Assembly: GCF_029227915.1 (NCBI RefSeq)
Contig: NC_079885.1
Location: forward strand, 20,533,001 to 20,597,000
Direction: 5' to 3'
DNA: 64,000 nucleotides
From: Hydractinia symbiolongicarpus
Taxonomy: Eukaryota > Cnidaria > Hydrozoa > Anthoathecata > Hydractiniidae
The position numbers and the translations under genes were made by a program. Below, one piece after another: positions 1-12,380 of this stretch. The notes beneath the pieces were generated by a model, which was not told the DNA's origin, did not search any database, and was given only the letters and a program-made list of their open reading frames with translations. Numbering within the stretch: the stretch's first letter is position 1; each line of letters opens with the position of its first letter.

Positions 1-122
1 AGTGAGGAAAAAATCAGACATCTTCTATTTTAAAAACATTACAGAATTTCAACATTTCAGCATAAGAAATAGTAAGGAAACATGGGAGATTTCTAAATCG
101 TCACCACTGAATATACACATAC

Positions 123-3100
123 CCGTCAGCATCTCTCTCATGCAACTTTCTTTTATCTGTCTTTCGGAAATGAACTACGTCAATGTAGGTTTTGTATACA
201 GCTTTTATGTTCCTCATTCGTGGATTAACTCTTAGCGGTGTAGCACGATAAATACCAGTTACAGTCACCCTAATAAATAATTTTCTATCATCTTACGCAC
301 ACACATTTAAACATTTGACATTATGCATACACTTTATATTCAACGTCATGTACTTCGAATTTGAAAAATAGGTTACTTGTTACAATATTAGCAGTGGACT
401 TGGGACTTTTGATCTTAGGATCCTGATGTGAATGGTTCTACTATGTGAGTTAGCAAACTAGTGCATTTCATTTTTTATAGCCCGTTAGTGAGAAAGAACG
501 AGCCAGTTAATGCTGTTTCTCAATTACAATAAAACTTAAATTATTATAATATTTTATTCTTATTCGTTGCAGTTCCTACCTGTCACCAGGCTGGACAGCA
601 TCAACGAGATCCCCATATGCATACATAATAACAGTATGGGGCGTTTGGCCAGCTGGCATATCATCTGGAGACTCCTGCATTTTCACCATTTGCTTATCAG
701 TAAACTGTGACCTGTTGTGTACGATACCCATACTCTGCTGTGTGTTGCAATGTTGACATGATGTTGGCTCGTTGATAGTTCCGCGATCAATTTCAATCGT
801 CTGTGTTGCATGACAAACATGACATTTAAAGAATGCTAAATAAGAAATTGTTAATTCCTTATAAAGTTGACATGCATGGAATTGATTATTAGACTTAAAT
901 TTCTGGCTGCTACAATAAAAATGACAATACCTTCTCTCATTTCAGGGATAATGTTTGATGTCCTAATAATCATGCCACTTATTGTTATCATTTGATCAAT
1001 ATCTAAAAATAAGTAAAAACAGAATGCAAAACCGCACGGTGAGGTCAAACAAACGTTTCTGAAACCATACCTTCTGGGTTAAGGGATCTCATATTTTTTG
1101 TTTTGTCCACATTAAATGTTCGAACCTACAATAATATAAGTCACAATGGTGAAATTCTGTTAGTTTGTTTGGGTGTTTCCAGGTGTGGTCAGTATAATAC
1201 ATCCTTATGATTACAATAATCCGAACTTTATCTTTTTATACCTATCAAAAACACATTGAAGTGATATTAAATTGATATCCACCAGCCTGTAACCAAGAAT
1301 AATACATTCACACTCTTGTGACTTACCTGTATTTGATGTTCCAATACAGTGGAACCATGACGTTCCTGAAACAAATCATTGACAGTCATGTCAAATGTTG
1401 GAATTACTTCCTGTGGGTAGCACACTAGCTGTCTATATAACTCGGCATTATAAGATTTTAGGTGAATGCAGTCCACATTCAAGAAGGGATTCTCTGTAAC
1501 GCTGATCTATAAAGAGAAAGAACAAGAATTTACAAGTAATAATTTAGAAACAGTTCAGCCTTAAAACAAACAGATTGTGATTTCCAAAAAGAGCAATGCG
1601 TCACCTTATAAGTTAGTAAAAAAATTTTTTTTTACCTCTTCAAGCTTTTGTAAATACAACGGCCTTGACGAGTCATAACCTCCAGAGGTTTCATCTGTTT
1701 CTTCGTCAATGAAGCGCAGTAAGAATTGACGAAATCTATCTTTTGTTTCTGACACCACAACATCAGTCCCCCAAATGACAAGTTTTGGTTCTGCTTGAGC
1801 TTCACTGGAGACAGCTGGGTCATTAGTATCAGTCTAAACGGGCATAAAAGTTTAGGCCTTCATAAGCAAGTTAAAGAAAGGTCAACTTGCTTTGGCGACA
1901 ATCTTACCTGTTCACTTCCACCTACATTTACTTGTTTTAGTTTTCTTACACTTCTAATATCACTTCGCAGTGGAGTACCATGGCTGGAAAATTTAACAAA
2001 AAATAATTTCTTATTCACTTTTGTACTATGGAAAGTCTATTGCAATGAAAATATTAATATTAAATAAATTAGAAGATTCAACAAACATAAATCAACTGTA
2101 CTTACGGCGTTCCTCTAGAAACACTCCCAATTCGAGACGAGGCTGGTGTTCCATAATTTAAAGGAGAACTTTCCATATCCATCTCACTAGTGTTTAGTAA
2201 TCCAGTTCGGCTTTGCAGAGATTGGTCATGTTCTTGCTGAGATGTGTTAGGGGATGTTGGGGCCAACGGAAGGGGTGATGAAGCACCATCATTATTTACT
2301 CGTCTTCGTTGTGCAGGTGGTGCATCTTTAGATTGCTCTTCAGACGATAAATCATCTGATTTTGTGCTACCCTTCCGGCTTGAACGCCTAGATCTTGTAG
2401 ATGCGGCAGATTCTAATTAAAAAAACTGCTACAATAATTTGCTACAACCCCAGTGTAAATATGCATGCACGTACAACAAATAAACAGTTATATATCTTGC
2501 ATACACCACAATTAGCTTATTCAATGTATCCTGTCGAATTAAACACATTTTCCTGTTGTTTTTTTATTCATTCTATGAGCACAATTTGATTATGTGATTT
2601 GGGTGACTGTGTGCATTCACCCTTTATGAGCATATTGGTTGATTTTATATTTAAACAGCACATTGGTGCTATTTTCCATAATTTTTTATTTTATCATTAA
2701 AAAAAGAGTTCACTGCCTGTCAATCTATCCATAATAAATTTGCCAATATTTTTATTTTGAATTATGTGTTTTGTATTAGAGTGTTTTTAAAGAATATTCA
2801 GTGGCCTTTGATTCTTTTTGTTTATAAAATACGGGAGATTTGCAGTTTAATTGAACAAAACACACTGTGCATTATGTTTTCTTTTCCTCTTGACGTAATA
2901 TAACTGCGAATCTTGATTAATATGTTATTTTCTCCTAACCTGATTCTCAAGGAAAAATATACCCAAGGATGTACACAACAAAGGATAAACACTTTCGAAA
3001 AGTAGTATCACGCTGTAAGACATACACAGAGTTCTATACGTACGAGTATATTGCCATGAAGAAACATATATTGACAAAAAAAGAATAAGTGTGCACAGAT

Positions 3101-6100
3101 ACAAAGACAAGAAAAAATAGTTTGTCAACCCTGCCCAACAGCTTCAAAGTTTAATAAACCTACAATTTCACAGCAAAAATATACACAAAATGAAAAACTG
3201 AAATATGTTTATTCAAAAATATATATAATGGTAAATTTTCTCAACACAAGAAACTTGCTCCATGTATTACCCTCAGAGCTAAGAGCAGGTTTCACCAATT
3301 TTAGTGTCAGTCATTTTTCAAGTATATAAATATATTTCATCATCACCGTGCTGCTTACATATTTTTGCTTGTGCAGGTGTGTTTGCATGTACATTGTTTT
3401 TGATGCAAAATCAAAATAATTAGGAGATAAAGGCCATAAAGTTACGTAGTAAACAGAGTTGCCAATCAGTGCTAATGTTGTTTGCTTAGATAATCACGTA
3501 ATGACAGTATATGCTGGTGTGAGATATGGCATGATGCAAAGTAATTGTACAGATAGATGTGTATATTTCTACATGGCTAGCCTCACAAATATCTAGCGAT
3601 ATACCCTGTCTATTATTTCCAGGAGGGGCCTTGGCTTTGATGGGGAGTCCTGGAGTATGTAAGCCTTACGTTGTAAAACCTTGTTTCTCCTTTTTTGTAG
3701 CTAGAAACCATTTTGTTTTGGTTAAATTTACATCAGTTGAGTCTGGTATCCAGCTATCCCCAGTTCCTTGTCAGTGCATTTTCTGTGTCTTGAGCCAACA
3801 ACTCGGAGGCTAGGCCCAAGTGACAGACCCTACAAGTACAGTAAGCAGTACCAGGTCGGTGGATTTTAGAAAAACGCTTCATGAGATTAGGGGTGCCATA
3901 GATTAGGCGCCATAGATTAGTGGTTATCTGGCGCCGTAGATTAGTGGTTATAGCTCTCGTACTATGTGCGGGAGACCGAGGTTCGATTCCACTTGCAGCA
4001 ATTCAACATGGGAGAGTGAATGCTACCATAGGGTTAACCCAAGCCATGTGAGGGAAATTGGGAAAATGGCACACTGTGTGGGCCGTTGGATGTTGCCAGG
4101 AGTCTAGTAGAGCGCAGGCCCTACTTGGGTCTGCATACCTCAAAATGAGCATTAAATACTCCAGGACTCTCCATCTAAGCCATGAGCCCTCCTGGAAATA
4201 ATAGACAGGGTATATCCCTCGATATTTGTGAGGCTAGCAATGCAAAATATGCACATATCTCTCTAGGGTTCTCTTCTCCTTAGGCGGACGTCACAAATAT
4301 TTGGTTATTTGCAGTCTTAATCATGAATATTTGCACCCGCGTGCGGTGGTGCGTACGCCTACACTAATACAGGCGTGCGATCAGTATCGAATGCCTAGCT
4401 TATGATTTTGGCGTGCAATTATTACATTCAGGAGAGAGGCAGCGCTGTGTTTTTGAAGCATAGTAGTTGGCAAAAAAATTGCCGACATAATTTTGTTGTG
4501 AAATTTAAATGAATGGTGTTATTATGAAGAACGTAAGGTATAGAGAACATTAAAGTCGGCCCCTTTCCTTCATGCTGACACTCTTATGCTCGGCTGGTGC
4601 ATTACACTGAGACTCGAACGAAAGACGGAGGACCATTTGGAACCATGCCACAAGTCAGTCCGACCTTCATCGTCACAGAAAATACTGCGAGGAGTGCGCA
4701 CCCATGCAAGTTAAATATAACCAGAACATGGGAGAGGTTAGGTGTCCTGTACCTTAATACAGCTTTCGGACAAATGTTCTCGTAATGTAATAACACCAAA
4801 GAAAAAACATGGTAAATAAAGTTTAAAAAATCTTTTTAAAAAGGGAAAGAGAAATCAAATATGTTTAGTAATAATAATCGAAAAAAATGTATATCGTATT
4901 GAAATGAAGTATAGTTCTGTCTCCCACACGACACAGGAGGCAATAAGTCAGCCCTGCCCTTAGTTTTGTGAGAAGAGATGTTCTGCGAAGACTCCAACAA
5001 TTGAGTCTCCTGTACAGTTTTGCTTTGCATTGAACTGTGCCTGTGACAAGCATTTTCGAAGCATGTCACCAACTAGTTCTGTAATGTTCAACTTAATGAT
5101 GCCCTCACCTTCAGTTCGTTAATAACACGTGTACAACTTACTTCCTAATCAGTTTATCTTAAAACATAGAGAGCTAGTTGGGACAGAACTATTAACTTAA
5201 GAAGTACACCATCGGGAAGGTAGGTCAATAGGACTTGTACTTTATTTCCATTTGTCATCGTCTTAAGGAGAGCAATTCAAGGTTAATGACGAAATTTTTT
5301 GCCAGCTGAAAAACAAAAAAATATTGTCGACACAATACAGACGCAAAACATTTGAAATGAATCTCACGTCAGCAATTTTAATGAAGGTGGGTATTTAATA
5401 GAAATACATTTTAGAGATACATTTTAACACGAATAACAATTATGTATTGGGTAAAGTTTGGGTAGGGATTACTCTAAAATAGCTAAGTTCTGCTTGGCCT
5501 GTGTACGAAGTAGAACAAGGTGTGTGATAAAGAGCACGCCCAAATTTCACATGGCGTGTGCGGAGGCGTGCGCATGCGATCGCACGACATTCATGACCAA
5601 GACTGATTTGGTTATAATTTTTTGAATTTTTGGAGTTATCATTCGCCGACCGACTGTATTTTTGGTGCTCAAATGACTCTAACACCAGATATTTGACGAG
5701 GGTGCCGATAAGCCGCATACGCCGTAAAAAGTGCGGGCGTTTTCGGGCGAGTTCGGCGTTTTGAAAAAAATTCAAGTATTCCCCCGAAAAAACCCGCATA
5801 GACCCGAACAATGCCCAAAAGAAAAAAAAAAGACACTAATATATGATTCAAAAAAACTATAAAAATTAAAATAAACTTACTATGTCGTAGCGAAGTTCTT
5901 AGAAGAACTGTTTTTGATGGTTTTTGAAGAAGTTTACTTTATAAATAACTTATATATAAACTTTATTAACTCCTTTCTCATCAAGCGCCTTCTTCCCAAC
6001 CATTGTCCGCATGGTTTGTTACAAGGAACTGCATTTCGGGAATGTTCCGGGCAAGTTCGGGAAAGTGCGGGCAGTGTCGGGGGACAACCGCCAATTTTAT

Positions 6101-6793
6101 TTGAAAAGTCACCCGAGCTCGTCCGTATATATGCACGCGTTTGCGGCTTATCGGCACCCTCTTGATATTTGTGACCTCTGCCTTAGCAGCTATTCAATAT
6201 GGGGGAATGAATGTTACCATAGCTCCAGATTAACCCAAGTCATGTGAGGGAAATTGTGGAGATGGCACACAGTGTGGGCCTTGGATGTTGCAGGGAGTTG
6301 TCTGGTAGAGCGCAGACCCTAATTGAATCTGCATAGCTCAAAACAAGCATGAAATATTGTAGCCATCAAGCCATGGCTTCTCCTGATAATAATAGCGTGT
6401 ATTCTGTGATATTTGTGAGGCTAGACATGTAAAATATGCACATTTTGTGACTTTCCTACCAGGAAAATATAGCTAATAGGCTAGGTAAGCTGGCTTAGCT
6501 GCTGCTAATATATAAAAAAGTTTAAATCAACTAAAAAAGTCTCTAAAAATTTGAGCAGAAATATAAGGAGGTAGCTAACTAACATTTTTTTTATTAACCT
6601 AGCTAGTTAGCTAGCTAGATATCTTCTTAATCTAAAATTTATTGTTTACGATAAAACACATAGCTATCCTTCTTGCTAGCTAGCATAACATAATATATTG
6701 ACCATCCAACATGTGCAATCAAAACAAGTAGGTATTCTTACGTGGAGTTTCTGCTCTTTGTCGTTTCTTTGCTGGTTTTGGAGTTGCAGGCAT
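123..6793 (-). CDS. mcm4: MCM4, replicative helicase subunit (5' half of the gene)
   Basis: MCM4 is a subunit of the MCM2-7 helicase that licenses and unwinds replication origins in the nucleus. Nine exons join in one frame (447 codons): 6742-6793, 2106-2412, 1908-1983, 1636-1833, 1327-1506, 1071-1125, 931-1002, 580-835, 123-269. The first exon starts at an ATG and encodes a basic tail; the second is the Ser/Pro/Arg-rich region typical of MCM4, with a SPLNYGTP motif. Later exons match the family closely: [40 protein letters not shown], the CxxC...CxxC zinc-binding region, [20 protein letters not shown] and VTGIYRA. The AAA+ ATPase core and the 3' end lie left of the window. Identity is secure; the weakest link is the distant first exon, supported by correct phase, a good donor and plausible sequence. 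Confidence 0.93.
3573..4240 (+). repeat. Composite SINE-like repeat with tRNA-type promoter and inverted ends
   Basis: The ends are inverted copies of one sequence: the left contains CTATTATTTCCAGGAGGG, and the right contains CCTCCTGGAAATAATAG followed by GATATTTGTGAGGCTAG. Inside, around 3940-4000, a tRNA-like head has TAGTGGTTA (A-box-like) and GGTTCGATTCC (a B-box match). A body starting near AACATGGGAGAGTGAATG follows. The same body recurs at 6180-6430 and, inverted, at 31265-31475. I read it as a tRNA-derived SINE family; the inverted ends may mean it is carried by a foldback element. Confidence 0.65.
5698..6162. mobile_element. MITE with about 25-bp terminal inverted repeats
   Basis: The left end GAGGGTGCCGATAAGCCGCA is repeated inverted at the right end, ending at 6162. 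Flanks on both sides contain GATATTTG, which may be the target duplication. The interior is rich in GCGGGC/TTCGGG motifs that repeat inverted on both arms. There is no coding capacity. Confidence 0.7.
6180..6430 (+). repeat. SINE copy, tRNA head missing
   Basis: The sequence matches the body and tail of the repeat at 3573-4240 with scattered substitutions (shared GTGAGGGAAATTG, GTAGAGCGCAG, GATATTTGTGAGGCTAG). It lacks the tRNA-like head and starts just right of the MITE at 5698-6162. Confidence 0.6.
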
Positions 6794-6996
6794 TCTCCTA
6801 CAGTAACATAAACTGAACTGGAAAACAAGAAAATGTAGCTTTGCAAAAACAAAACATTGATCTTTTCCTAAACGCGGGAAATTTTTGTCTTGATTACTTT
6901 TTTGCTTGATCAGTTGTGTACAGACGTTTGGCCACGACTTCATTTAGCACTGGGCTAAGTGGTCCCGACACACGACGTACAACGTAACTAGTGGGG

Positions 6997-8120
6997 AACG
7001 ACTTCATTTAGCACCGGGCTAAGTGGTCCCGACACACGACGTACAACATAACTAACAACCTTCATACTTTATCGACATAAAAAGCCGACAGACGTCCAGT
7101 CATACTTCTCCAACCAAATGGACCCGACAAATAAAACTGCATTATCCGACATCCTCTCTATATAACAAATACATATTTTTTCTGTCAATAATCCATAACC
7201 AACGTAATATCGCATAATACTGCATAATACCTTCATAATTCAAAAAAAGTACATAAATTTTCTGTCGATGGCCATACCAACGTAATATCGCATAATACTG
7301 CATAATGCCTTCATAATACTCTCTGTCGCTACATAACAAATACATATTTTTTCTGTTAATAATCCATAACCAACGTAATATCGCATAATACTGCATAATA
7401 CCTTCATAATACTCTCTGTCGTTACATAAAAAATACATATTTTTTCTGTCGATGGCCATACCAACGTAATATCGCATAATACTGCATAATACTGCATAAT
7501 ACCTTCATAATTCATAAAATACATAAATTTTCTGTCGATGGCCATACCAACGTAATATCGCATAATACTGCATAATACTGCATAATACCTTCATAATTCA
7601 TAAAAAACACATAAATTTTCTGTCGATGGCCATACCAACGTAATATCGCATAATACTGCATAATACCTTCATAATACTCTCTGTCGTTACATAAAAAATG
7701 CAAAAATTTCCTGTCGATGCCCACCAACGTAATATCGCATAATACTGCATAATGCCTTCATAATACTCTCTATCGTTCCATAAAAAATACATATTTTTTC
7801 TGTCAATAATCCATAACCAACGTAATATCGCATAATACTGCATAATACTGCATAATACCTTTATAATTCAAAAAAAGTACATAAATTTTCTGTCGATGGC
7901 CATAACAACGTAATATCGCATAATACTGCATAATACCTTCATAATTCATAAAAAACACATAAATTTTCTGTCGATGGCCATACCAACGTATGGCTCCATT
8001 TGGTTGGAGAAGTATGACTGGACGTCTGTCGGCTTTTTATGTCGATAAAGTATGAAGGTTGTTAGTTATGTTGTACGTCGTGTGTCGGGACTACTTAGCC
8101 CGGTGCTAAATGAAGTCGTT
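6997..8120. mobile_element. Palindromic element: 125-bp inverted repeats around a minisatellite
   Basis: The left arm 6997-7121 and right arm 7996-8120 are near-perfect inverted copies, from AACGACTTCATTTAGCACCG inward to CCAACCAAATGG. A second partial copy of the outer arm lies directly outside at about 6929-6990. No transposase is present. The arm length and tandem core suggest a non-autonomous or foldback element. It sits in the intergenic DNA just upstream of mcm4. Confidence 0.75.
7150..7990. repeat. Minisatellite, about nine units of 73-100 bp
   Basis: Each unit contains CAACGTAATATCGCATAATA, then CTGCATAATACCTTCATAAT, an A-rich stretch, and TTTTCTGTCGATGGCCATA. Units differ by substitutions, by presence of CTCTCTGTCG, and by an extra CTGCATAATA. 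Minus-strand frames stay open with a YYAILRW repeat only because of this periodicity; I do not call a gene. Confidence 0.85.
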
Positions 8121-9143
8121 GCCAGACGTTTACGTTCCTATGTTGGCACTGGGAACAAGGTTGGTGGCTGCGTATGGAAAAATCATGTTGGCTCTAAAGT
8201 GGGATCCTTTTTCGTGTTTTGATTGATATTAGTTCAGTTACACAAGCATTGAAATCTCACATAGGATGGTTGTTATTATTTTGCATATACCTTTTTTAGC
8301 CAATTAGTTTGTGAAACTTCCAATAACAGAGAGCCGCCTATTATTTTGTGATCAAAATGTTATTTATTTATTGCAAGCAATTGATGACAAAAAACTCAGC
8401 AAATAACACAGGTGTCTTAAGGAGGTTTTTCCCTCTTTTTTCAAAGAAAACTGCAAAAGTCACTTTGCCTTACTATACTTATCATTACGTTATCATATCA
8501 ATCATCCAAACTTTTTAATTCTAATTGCCAGAACAGAATGCACTGTAAAAACGTAATGTAAAAATGGTCCCGTTTAACAAAAACAAGACCTGAGTCTCTT
8601 TAAACATTACTCAAAAATACCGCATTTATCTCCTTACCTCTTCCAGGTAAGTAGCACCTGAAGACACCACTATACTGAATACCGCACCCTTATTTCCAGA
8701 GATTTTAGCCTTTCTGATATTAAAAAAAAAAAAAAACTGAGGACGAGGGTGGTAAACGCGGGTTAAGCACGACAGACGTGAACGATTCTCCTCAGAATTA
8801 TAAGTACAAAACTTTGTCTCAAAAGGCCAATTTTCTCCTTGACTACCGGTTTCTCCATTTTCAATGCAAGGGAACAAATTGAAGTAGTATTTTTCTTTGT
8901 AATTTTCCTCAGTATATAAAATTGTTGACCATGGTTATTTTTAAGATGAGAAGCATTTTTTGTTATAACCATGGGTTTTTGTGATTTTCTGCAACTTCGC
9001 CGTTTAGTAACCGCTAGCGGCTTTGACACAAGGCAATAAACCCTGGGGTCGAGGATGTGATTTTCTGGGCCAGTCACTTTAAATATTTGTTATTGTTATT
9101 CTTATGGTGCTATATAATGGACAAAAAAGATTGTTTTTTGTTT
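8121..9143. other. Intergenic, no supported gene
   Basis: The stretch lies between the palindromic element and the 3' end of the helical-protein gene. It has an A-run near 8721-8735 and short ORFs without splice or family support. Confidence 0.5.
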
Positions 9144-10074
9144 TTATGTATTTGGTAGTAACTTGAACTTCAAATCTAAGTATTCAATCATTTCAACAAT
9201 ATTGTCTGACATGTTAGATACTTGTGTTCGTAGTCCTTTTAATTCAAGTTTATTAGATCGTAACTTTTTCTTTCCATACAACTTCCATTTTTTATCCAGT
9301 TCACCATCGATTACTTCCAATTCACCTTCGATCATGGAAAATAAACGGACTAACTTCGTATTAACGTCGCAAAAGGAGTCGATAAGTAATACCTAAAGAA
9401 AGAATACGATTTCATTAAGGATAACTTTACTTCTAATCAATGACCAATCAATCCCAATCAATCCCAGGTCGTCTTACCTAAAGGTGCCATGCAGATGTCA
9501 AGAAAAACAAGATGACCTGGGGATGAGTTTGGGTGAGACGTGTACATGATGAACCACTATGTTATTGACAACGGAGACCTTCGTTACCATTTATAAAGAG
9601 TTTGTATCAAAATTTCGATGCTTGGAGGTACGCTGTGTAGCTATGTTTACATAAACAAAGCAACCTCATCCCTAAGGGCTTTTTTGGTGTTCTGCAACAG
9701 AACTGAACTTGTAAAAAGCCCTACAAAGTCCTAGGGATGAGGCTACAATGACAGAAGAAAGGACTTACTTTGTATTCATTTAATTTTTCATTCTGATCAC
9801 TTTTTTCTGTATGATTCACAATAAAATCGAACAGGGCACGTTTTACTTCCACTTTACGCTTATTAATCATTTCTTCATCGGCATGCAACCCTTTAGAAAT
9901 ATATCTGACATTCTCTCGTAACTTCAATGCATCTCGTGTTTGCGTTGATTGTGCGCGAACACGATAAAACAACTGACCAAACACTTTCTGCATCATCGCT
10001 ATCTTTTTCAATTTATTCGTATCAACAATTACAAGCAACAACAGCTCTGTTTCGAACGGAAAACTTTTCAACAT
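9144..10074 (-). CDS. Unrecognised 184-aa helical protein, two exons
   Basis: Exon 1 (9769-10074, 102 codons from an ATG) ends at a GTAAGT donor. Exon 2 (9144-9392) follows a pyrimidine-rich TTTAG acceptor and ends in TAA; the junction is phase 0. The predicted protein is charged and mostly helical, without signal peptide or membrane segment. Its C-terminal half has coiled-coil-like character (for example GELDKKWKLYGKKKLRSNK). I do not recognise the family. The exon pair with matching phase makes a real gene likely. The starting ATG is the first in frame near the upstream end of the ORF. It has the same orientation as mcm4 and the Mextli-like gene. Confidence 0.6.
9660..9752. repeat. Short foldback repeat
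   Basis: CAACCTCATCCCTAAGGGC on the left is answered by CCTAGGGATGAGGCT on the right, giving an imperfect hairpin in the single intron of the helical-protein gene. Similar ends recur elsewhere in the window (12841, 46823, 63297). Confidence 0.55.
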
Positions 10075-12380
10075 CAAAACACGTCTGCTGAGTTAAGCTG
10101 CATTTAAATAACAAGTGTTTTTGTCACCAACATTGTCCTTAACGTTAAATGTTCAATTTGACGTCATATATGTTTTTCAGACGGCCAATCAGCTTTTCTA
10201 GTTTTAAAATAACCGTATCTTCCATTGTGACTTGCGACTCAGTCTTAGTCCACATCCAAAACACAACGTCAGCTAAGCTATATGAGTGGTTTGCCAAACA
10301 AAGTTCAAGGTCTTTTTTACTTCCTTGTAAAGAATGATCGACGCGAACTTAAAACACCGTATCTCCTCAACATTGGATGAATTTGCGCGCTGTTTCTAAA
10401 TTTTGTTTATTTTCGAAGTGTTGAGAGGACTAGATAAAAATTCTTGCAGCTGCAATGTTTGAACAGCCGTGATGTATACTTGAATAGAACTTTGCAAACG
10501 ACGTTCTTTCTTTCTTTTCGAACAAGCAGGTAAATACAAATCGAATCATATGCGATGCAATGGCTTCACAGCATCTCGGCTTTATTTTTGAAAGCCTAGT
10601 GCACCACGGTATAGTCTGTATCTGCAAGTCAAAAAAAGTCACAACAAAAATCAATCAACCAAATCCACAAAAAAATCGCATCAAGAAGAAAAGAACCTAG
10701 TTTTTTTTAGATGACAAAGAAAGACGCTATCATTTTAAACAGGCCCTAGGGTCAAACTTTCATAACAAGACATCCATATCACTTCTCTATAGCGTAGCGG
10801 ATACTTCTAAAGTTTCACTGCATTAGAATATTATTAGAATTAATCAGCATTATCATTACTTGCTGAAAACAATAGTATGTAAAGGGCTTGTCTGTGGTCG
10901 CCATATTATTTAACTCGCGTTAATACGATGTTGGAAACGCTTTAGAAAAGTGTTATTGGTATCGATCTAAAAAATAATTATTTTGTGTAAGCGTTAAACA
11001 TCATTTCCGTGTTAAGTCAAAGCATACAAGCTCGTATAGAAGTTGTTCATTAGAAGCGCCATATCATCAAGCTAGTCATGTCATTTTAAAGTTTTTCCAG
11101 TCATATCGTATTACCTATTGTGGTATTAGCATTACGGCTTACTGCGATATAAAGTCTTTAAAGAGAAAATTATCATATTCGTGCTTCTTACTCGTTCCTT
11201 CACACTGCTAGGTTATGTGCGTGCATCTTTTAAAAAAAGAGTAAAGTACACATGATGGGAAGGCTCCCTTCTCCTTGTTCGCAGCTCTCCACATTCAGGA
11301 TGTAATAATCCTCTTCAATATGTCATTAATCAATAGTACTTTGTTCTTGCCTTTAAATATGTTACTATTGATGCAATATTTTCGCTAATACGTTATCGAA
11401 CACGTATGTTAAAAATATCGAGCATTTTTAAATATATTATAACATACGTTAACAATTTTACAATATTCCTTTTACACTTTTACACAGATTTACACCTTTT
11501 TACACGTTTTTACACCTTTTTTCTGCACATGACTTCGCTATTCATCACACTCGTTTTACATTAGAAAATATAACAAAAACTTAGAAATGAGTTTACAGTA
11601 CAGCTAAGAGTTCCTTTACAGTCAAACGTGTCTATGACGGACACAACATCGGGACCACAAAACAGCGTATGCTATAAAGAATGTCCGATACACAAACCTC
11701 CCCCGAGGTGTTAGAGTGTAGCAAAATTAACATAAAATGTGTCAAGGGGTTGATTTAAGAAGAAGAAGCCTAAAGAAATATATTTAGAATCTTTTATTCA
11801 TTAAAACTGAAGCAAACTCAAGACTTTACTTAGACAATATAATATTACAACTAGTCTTACGTAAGATACGGACAAACTTCTTACAAAAAATGTACGAGAG
11901 GTATTTGGAGGTTGTTTTAGGGGGCAGTGTAATAAAGGAACCTAAAACGACGACCGTTTTAGAAGAAATTCCGTTTAAAGTGTCTAGTAACCATTAGCTT
12001 TTGTTATGAGACTTTGATCGTCATTTTATCCGTCCCTGACACCAGTGTGCATAGGGACACCAGTGTGCGTTGTAGGGACTCCGTAAAGAATGTTTGTTGT
12101 GTAAGGAGGTTCCTTTTTTTTATTAATAATACATTTTATAGTAAAATGTAAGTTGAATTTTAAGTGTACTGAAATACTCAGAGGATCTTGAAAAACATTA
12201 ACGGCTTGCATTAGGGAATACCGTACCACTCCATCGCAATGTTTTTTAGAAAACAAAAAAGACACTAAGTTTATTTTAATTTCTGCGAAGGACATAAATC
12301 TAAACTTATAATATCAAGCGTACGACAATCTGAAGTTGTTCCGCAAAAAAATTGTTTAAGTAGCAGAAAATATTATCTGG
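10075..12380. other. Intergenic, AT-rich, no supported gene
   Basis: Only short ORFs without family signal are present. A low-complexity run of TTTTTACAC-type repeats lies at about 11470-11522. The last 100 bases are the likely upstream region of the secreted-peptide ORF at 12381. Confidence 0.5.

Larger units (their letters stand above)
2413..6741 (-). other. mcm4 intron 1 (4.3 kb), repeat-filled
   Basis: This intron separates the 17-codon first exon from exon 2. It holds two SINE-like copies and one inverted-repeat MITE, listed separately. The stretches 2413-3570 and 4260-5690 show no coding signal that I can support, only AT-rich sequence and short chance ORFs. Confidence 0.7.

Noticed and set aside
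3925-4000. True tRNA gene
   Set aside because: Promoter boxes are present but I cannot fold a full cloverleaf, and the sequence continues into a shared repeat body, so a SINE fits better.
5440-5851. Minus-strand ORFs of 60-123 codons in mcm4 intron 1
   Set aside because: They cross the boundary of the MITE and show no conserved motif or splice pattern.
7142-7843. Overlapping minus-strand ORFs with repeated YYAILRW motifs
   Set aside because: They arise from the periodic minisatellite, occur in several frames at once, and have no splice or domain support.
7150-7990. Regular repeats resembling a CRISPR array
   Set aside because: The units are long and have no unique spacers; the DNA is eukaryotic and the repeat lies inside an inverted-repeat element.
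8626-9077. Minus-strand ORFs near an A-run
   Set aside because: Low-complexity FFFF run, no splice signals in phase, no recognisable family.
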